Below, one piece after another: positions 60,631-64,000 of a DNA stretch of 64,000 bases. The DNA comes from Polaromonas vacuolata (GTDB lineage Bacteria; Pseudomonadota; Gammaproteobacteria; Burkholderiales; Burkholderiaceae_C), in contig NZ_CP051461.1 in NCBI RefSeq assembly GCF_012584515.1, positions 3,591,501-3,655,500 on the forward strand. Reading direction: 5' to 3'. Under the pieces are notes generated by a model, which had not been told where the DNA came from, did no database searches, and saw only the letters and a list, made by a program, of their open reading frames with translations. Positions within the stretch are counted from its first letter, which is position 1. The number at the start of each line of letters is the position of its first letter. The position numbers and the translations under genes are program-made.

Positions 60631-61821
60631 TTAGCCGCTGCGCATTGCTTGCGCCGGCGCTTTGACATAAGCCCGCCACGCTACCCCAGCAGAGGCCACT
60701 GTTCCAGCCGCCAACATCCAAACCAGTGGCAACAAATCTTCTCGCGTTAACTCAGCCGTTAACAACAAACCTAGTCGATTTGACAATACACCAGCACCCG
60801 CAAAAGCCAACAACCAACCGCCTAGCAAACCGAGTAGCGCGCCGACCAGCAAAATTCCCAACACTTGCAGCCACAAAGTAAGCCAGACAAATAAGGGCCC
60901 AGCGCCAATCGCCCGCAGCGAAATCAAACTTTGCGCCCGCGCGCTAAGACTGGCATATAAACCCAGTAAAACCGCAGCCAACACCAAGGACTGACCAGCG
61001 CCTGCAATCCACAAAGCTAGCGCACGTACGTCGCCCAGTGTCTGATAAAGCCGCGTCAAAGTCTCAGCCGGAAACACCGCAGTGGTCTCTGAATTACGAT
61101 AGACATTTCGCAAACGGTAAGCATCCATGATGCTGCGCGGTTTCACCACAATAGCCGGCAATCCAAGCGCTGGCAGCGCGTGTTTTGGCGCTACGCCGAC
61201 CTTTACCTCATGCAGTGCTAACACCGCCTCATAAGGCACGATGATGGCCTTATCCCAAGGCGTGCCAGTAGCGGCTGCACGGCCAACAATGACGACGCGT
61301 TGGCCGTCATGCGCATGCGCTTCAATCAAATTATCGCTAGCACTGCCGTGCAGCGGTGTGTAGCTTTCACCAATCTTGAGCGTAGTTGCTGAGCCTGCCA
61401 CTGCCTCTTGCATGCCCGCAAACCAACGCCCACTAGACAATAGCAATCGGCCATGATCACTGGCTAATGCGGCGCTAGTGCCAACTATTGAAAAGCCGGC
61501 ATACGAGTCACCCGTCACAACCGGTTCGGCAAACACCACACCGGGGTCGGCGCGCAGCTGCGCCAACACAGTAGCGGGCATTAGCTTTAAGGCTGCGGGT
61601 TGTAGATAAACCGTGGTCAGCACCAATTGGGTTTGGCTGCCTGCCGCACCAATAATTAAATCAAAGCGCCCGGCCGCATTTGCCGAAGCCGTGCGCAACG
61701 CTCGCTCTAGTGACGTCACACCCAAACTAATCGCCGAAGCAATCGCAATTAACAAGGCCATGGCAATAAGTACGCCGCGGGCATGACGCCATTCGGCGAC
61801 GACAAAAGGAAACGGATTCAT
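60631..61821 (-). CDS. FtsX-family ABC transporter permease
   Basis: This 396-residue membrane protein has the MacB/FtsX layout: an N-terminal helix (VLIAMALLIAIASAISLGVT), a large periplasmic part (about 40-260) and three C-terminal helices (LVLAAVLLGLYASL, VWLTLWLQVLGILLVGALLGLLGG, VWMLAAGTVASAG). It pairs with the ATPase whose stop overlaps its start. Such systems export peptides or lipoproteins; the neighbouring small Tat protein suggests a periplasmic cargo or metal-related task, as inference only. Confidence 0.85.
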   Translation of the reverse strand: MNPFPFVVAEWRHARGVLIAMALLIAIASAISLGVTSLERALRTASANAAGRFDLIIGAAGSQTQLVLTTVYLQPAALKLMPATVLAQLRADPGVVFAEPVVTGDSYAGFSIVGTSAALASDHGRLLLSSGRWFAGMQEAVAGSATTLKIGESYTPLHGSASDNLIEAHAHDGQRVVIVGRAAATGTPWDKAIIVPYEAVLALHEVKVGVAPKHALPALGLPAIVVKPRSIMDAYRLRNVYRNSETTAVFPAETLTRLYQTLGDVRALALWIAGAGQSLVLAAVLLGLYASLSARAQSLISLRAIGAGPLFVWLTLWLQVLGILLVGALLGLLGGWLLAFAGAGVLSNRLGLLLTAELTREDLLPLVWMLAAGTVASAGVAWRAYVKAPAQAMRSG

Positions 61822-62540
61822 GCGTTCACCAGTTGCGCATTTTGTAACTTCAGCACACGGCTAAAACGCTGCAATAAAGCGCTGTCGTGCGTAGCGACGA
61901 TAAGCGTGACCGCATTTGCTGCGCAGGTCGCTAGCAATACATCCATCACGCGCTTTGCGGTAGCGGGGTCTAGGCTCGCTGTCGGCTCATCGGCAAACAC
62001 GACCTGCGGCAAGCGTACCAGCGCGCGTGCAATCGCAACTCTTTGCTGCTCACCGCGGGACAAGGTGCCAGCCATAGCAGTAGCGGGAATTGCAAACTGC
62101 ACCAACAAATCCAGCGCTCTTGCGCGTGCCGCTTGAGGGCAGCGCCAATGGTCAAAGCGATAAGGTGAGATGACGTTTTCCAGCGCCGACATGCTGGTAA
62201 AAATCTCAAACTGCTGGAACACCAAACCGGCGTGATGCAAACGCCAGCGGTCTGCGGCCGCACCACTTAGCTGCATCAAATCATGCGTGTGATGCGCATC
62301 GCTCCAAACCACTTTTGCAGCCGCATGCCGTTGCAGTCCGGCCAATACATTCAGTAAAGTGGTTTTGCCAGAACCTGATGGGCCGCACAGCGCAAGACTT
62401 TCGCCAGAAGCAATTGAGAGTCGCTCCAGACTAAAAAGCAAACGCGAATTTTCTGGCGATTTATTTTTTTCAAAACTACTTGTAGCTAACTGCGCTGGCA
62501 AATCAATACGTAAATTACGCACCAATAAATCAATACCCAT
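61818..62540 (-). CDS. ABC transporter ATP-binding protein (LolD/MacB type)
   Basis: This 240-residue ATPase has Walker A LCGPSGSGKTTLLNVLAG, signature LSRGEQQRVAIARAL, Walker B VVFADEPTASLDP and the His switch VATHDSALL. It belongs to the LolD/MacB/FtsE group that works with FtsX-type permeases. It overlaps the permease gene by four bases and lies 26 bp after the small Tat-protein gene. Confidence 0.9.
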   Translation of the reverse strand: MGIDLLVRNLRIDLPAQLATSSFEKNKSPENSRLLFSLERLSIASGESLALCGPSGSGKTTLLNVLAGLQRHAAAKVVWSDAHHTHDLMQLSGAAADRWRLHHAGLVFQQFEIFTSMSALENVISPYRFDHWRCPQAARARALDLLVQFAIPATAMAGTLSRGEQQRVAIARALVRLPQVVFADEPTASLDPATAKRVMDVLLATCAANAVTLIVATHDSALLQRFSRVLKLQNAQLVNA

Positions 62541-62566
62541 AAAAACGCTAAAGCCTAAAAAGAAAA

Positions 62567-63010
62567 TTAAAGTCGTTTCACGACTGCATCAATAATTCGC
62601 AACTGGCTCACAAAACCCGTATCAGTATCGGTTTTAGAGCCGGTCTGCAAAACACCAGAAACGCTGACTGCAGAGCCGTCTTGCAAAAAGCTGCCGGCCT
62701 TTTTCACATACACCACGACGATATCTGCTGGCCAGTCCGCATCAGAATCACAAAACGGACAAACCGATACGGGCGTGCGGGTAAGTACAAAAAAGTTAGC
62801 TTCTGGCTTGAGCGGCGGCGCCATATAGCCCGCTAAATCTACCGGCTTACCCGCGAGCTGCAAGGTGCGATCTGCAAACGCCATGCCCATCACGGTTCTT
62901 GATTTGTAGAGTTCTGCAAATTTAAGACTCTCTGCTGCCTTCGCAAAAGGTGCAAAAGTCAGTAATGGAATAGCGGCAGAAAGAAGAAATTCACGGCGTT
63001 CAATTGTCAT
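62567..63010 (-). CDS. Small Tat-exported protein of unknown function
   Basis: This 147-residue protein begins with a twin-arginine-like signal (MTIERREFLLSAAIPLLTFAPFAKAAE) and is therefore periplasmic. The mature part has VDLAGYMAPPLKPEANFFVLT and SVCPFCDSDADWPADI, with a CxxC-like pair. The pattern resembles DUF3299-like or OB-fold periplasmic proteins found next to metal-related or lipoprotein ABC exporters; the identity is not certain. It forms a run with the ABC genes. Confidence 0.7.
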   Translation of the reverse strand: MTIERREFLLSAAIPLLTFAPFAKAAESLKFAELYKSRTVMGMAFADRTLQLAGKPVDLAGYMAPPLKPEANFFVLTRTPVSVCPFCDSDADWPADIVVVYVKKAGSFLQDGSAVSVSGVLQTGSKTDTDTGFVSQLRIIDAVVKRL

Positions 63011-63032
63011 AACAAAACCAATAAAAAGTTTT

Positions 63033-64000
63033 TTACTTTGCAGCAGTTACAGGCTTTACAACTTTTGACGCTTTTACCATTTTTGTACTGTTGGCATTAG
63101 CCGCCAATCCAAGACTATCTGCCATAGCGCGGAAAATTTCCGTGTTATCCATAAAGCCATGAATTCGCTCTGAGCCTGGACCCATTGCCGACAACACGCC
63201 GTCATCTGCGGTATGCGTTCCGGTGTCTGCCGACTGCGGCAATATGCCGGTGCGCAGCACTGCGCCAGGAACATCTTTGTACGCCGGGTTGGCGACATAA
63301 GGACCGTCTTTAGTCAGCTTGATAGCCGGCACAAACGGATCATTCATTTTGGGCTGAAAGGTCTCGTAGTAGTCGGGCGTATTGCCGTAGAAAAAAGCCA
63401 AGCGTTTAGACACATCGACTTTTTCTGGGTAACCGTCTTTGTTTGCTTTGGGATAGTTTGGGTAGCCTGCATCAGCATAAACACCGACTTTATTGCGCAT
63501 CTCAGTACCGGGCTTGTTGTCATCTATGGTGCCAACGATTGACGCACCATGCGTATGGTCGGGCGTGACCATGATGAAAGTGTCGTTATTTTTAGCGGCG
63601 AAATCTTTCGCTACCTGCACCGCATTGCTTAGCATGATGGTGTCGTAAACACTGCGTTCCCAGTCCAGTGGGTGATTAAATTTATCAATCAAACCGGCTT
63701 CGACCATGAGCACAAATCCGTTCGGATTGCGCGATAAAACTTCAATCGCGGTACGCGTCATGTCAGCCAAATCGGGCTGCTCTGGAAACTGCGGCACCGT
63801 GCCTTTTTTAAGAAAGTGCCGGTCTAATGCGCCGTCCATATTTTCTGGATGAAACAAGCCCAACAACTTTCGCGTTTTGGGATTGGCTGCGGCTTGCTTC
63901 ATCTCTTTATCCGTACTGGCAAAAGCGTAATCGTCGAGCTTAAAAAGATCGATCAGATTATTTGTGTCTTTGCGTTTAGAGCCCGGAGTGGTCTGCGGTA
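63033..64000 (-). CDS. Alkaline phosphatase (C-terminal part, continues beyond the window)
   Basis: The frame is open from the stop at 63033 through the right edge, so the N-terminus with the nucleophilic Ser is outside. The visible part shows FVLMVEAGLIDKFNHPLDW, VTPDHTHGASIVG and THTADDGVLSAMGPGSERIHG, which are metal-binding motifs of PhoA-type alkaline phosphatases. A Met at 63902 is internal. It probably works in the periplasm releasing phosphate from organic esters. Confidence 0.9.
   Translation of the reverse strand, partial: PQTTPGSKRKDTNNLIDLFKLDDYAFASTDKEMKQAAANPKTRKLLGLFHPENMDGALDRHFLKKGTVPQFPEQPDLADMTRTAIEVLSRNPNGFVLMVEAGLIDKFNHPLDWERSVYDTIMLSNAVQVAKDFAAKNNDTFIMVTPDHTHGASIVGTIDDNKPGTEMRNKVGVYADAGYPNYPKANKDGYPEKVDVSKRLAFFYGNTPDYYETFQPKMNDPFVPAIKLTKDGPYVANPAYKDVPGAVLRTGILPQSADTGTHTADDGVLSAMGPGSERIHGFMDNTEIFRAMADSLGLAANANSTKMVKASKVVKPVTAAK

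Overview
The window looks like a chromosomal segment of a betaproteobacterium of the order Burkholderiales, most likely Comamonadaceae (Polaromonas/Rhodoferax-like). The basis is protein style and gene order: an NtrY-type kinase with DUF4390 and rsmB, the tRNA-Tyr/Gly/Thr-tuf-tRNA-Trp-secE-nusG-rplKAJL-rpoBC block, a gph-trpE-trpG-trpD-trpC-ung cluster, and apaG next to a PF10136 'site-specific recombinase'. The genus is inference.

Positions 1-17205 are accessory DNA. They hold three IS30-family elements, a Thoeris anti-phage pair (thsA and thsB) whose thsB is split by one IS30, an AT-rich stretch with hairpins, and a transporter cluster for urea or short-chain amides. That cluster contains urtABCDE-like genes, an amidase-signature hydrolase, and the AmiC/AmiR sensor and antiterminator. 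A P4-type integrase lies beside the 3' end of tRNA-Phe, which probably marks one edge of an integrated island. Two results stand out. The IS30 in thsB has a clean 3-bp duplication, and its precise removal rebuilds an in-frame ThsB behind a Shine-Dalgarno. Upstream of urtA lies a two-hexaloop RNA motif (AAUGCU and AAAGAA, A1/G4 rule) whose second hairpin overlaps a terminator, which is the expected target of the AmiR ANTAR domain encoded at the far end of the same cluster.

Positions 17206-51479 are mostly housekeeping genes. On the minus strand lie the two-component pair, rsmB, an orphan flavocytochrome-c-type flavoprotein, lemA, the RNA polymerase and ribosomal protein operon, tuf, five tRNAs in all counting tRNA-Phe, ung, the trp genes (with a threonine aldolase inserted and a possible transporter relic), gph and rpe. 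On the plus strand are apaG, the recombinase-family membrane protein, thiL and fpr.

A Fic toxin with its inhibitory antitoxin (51630-52546) separates this from a complete light-harvesting unit on the minus strand: a green-tuned proteorhodopsin followed by crtE, crtI, crtB, crtY and blh. These would make retinal from isoprenoid precursors, with the five enzyme genes overlapping end to end. The right end holds a DUF4149 membrane protein, a DUF393-COQ7 fusion, an FtsX-type ABC exporter, a small Tat-exported protein and the 3' part of an alkaline phosphatase gene that runs off the window.
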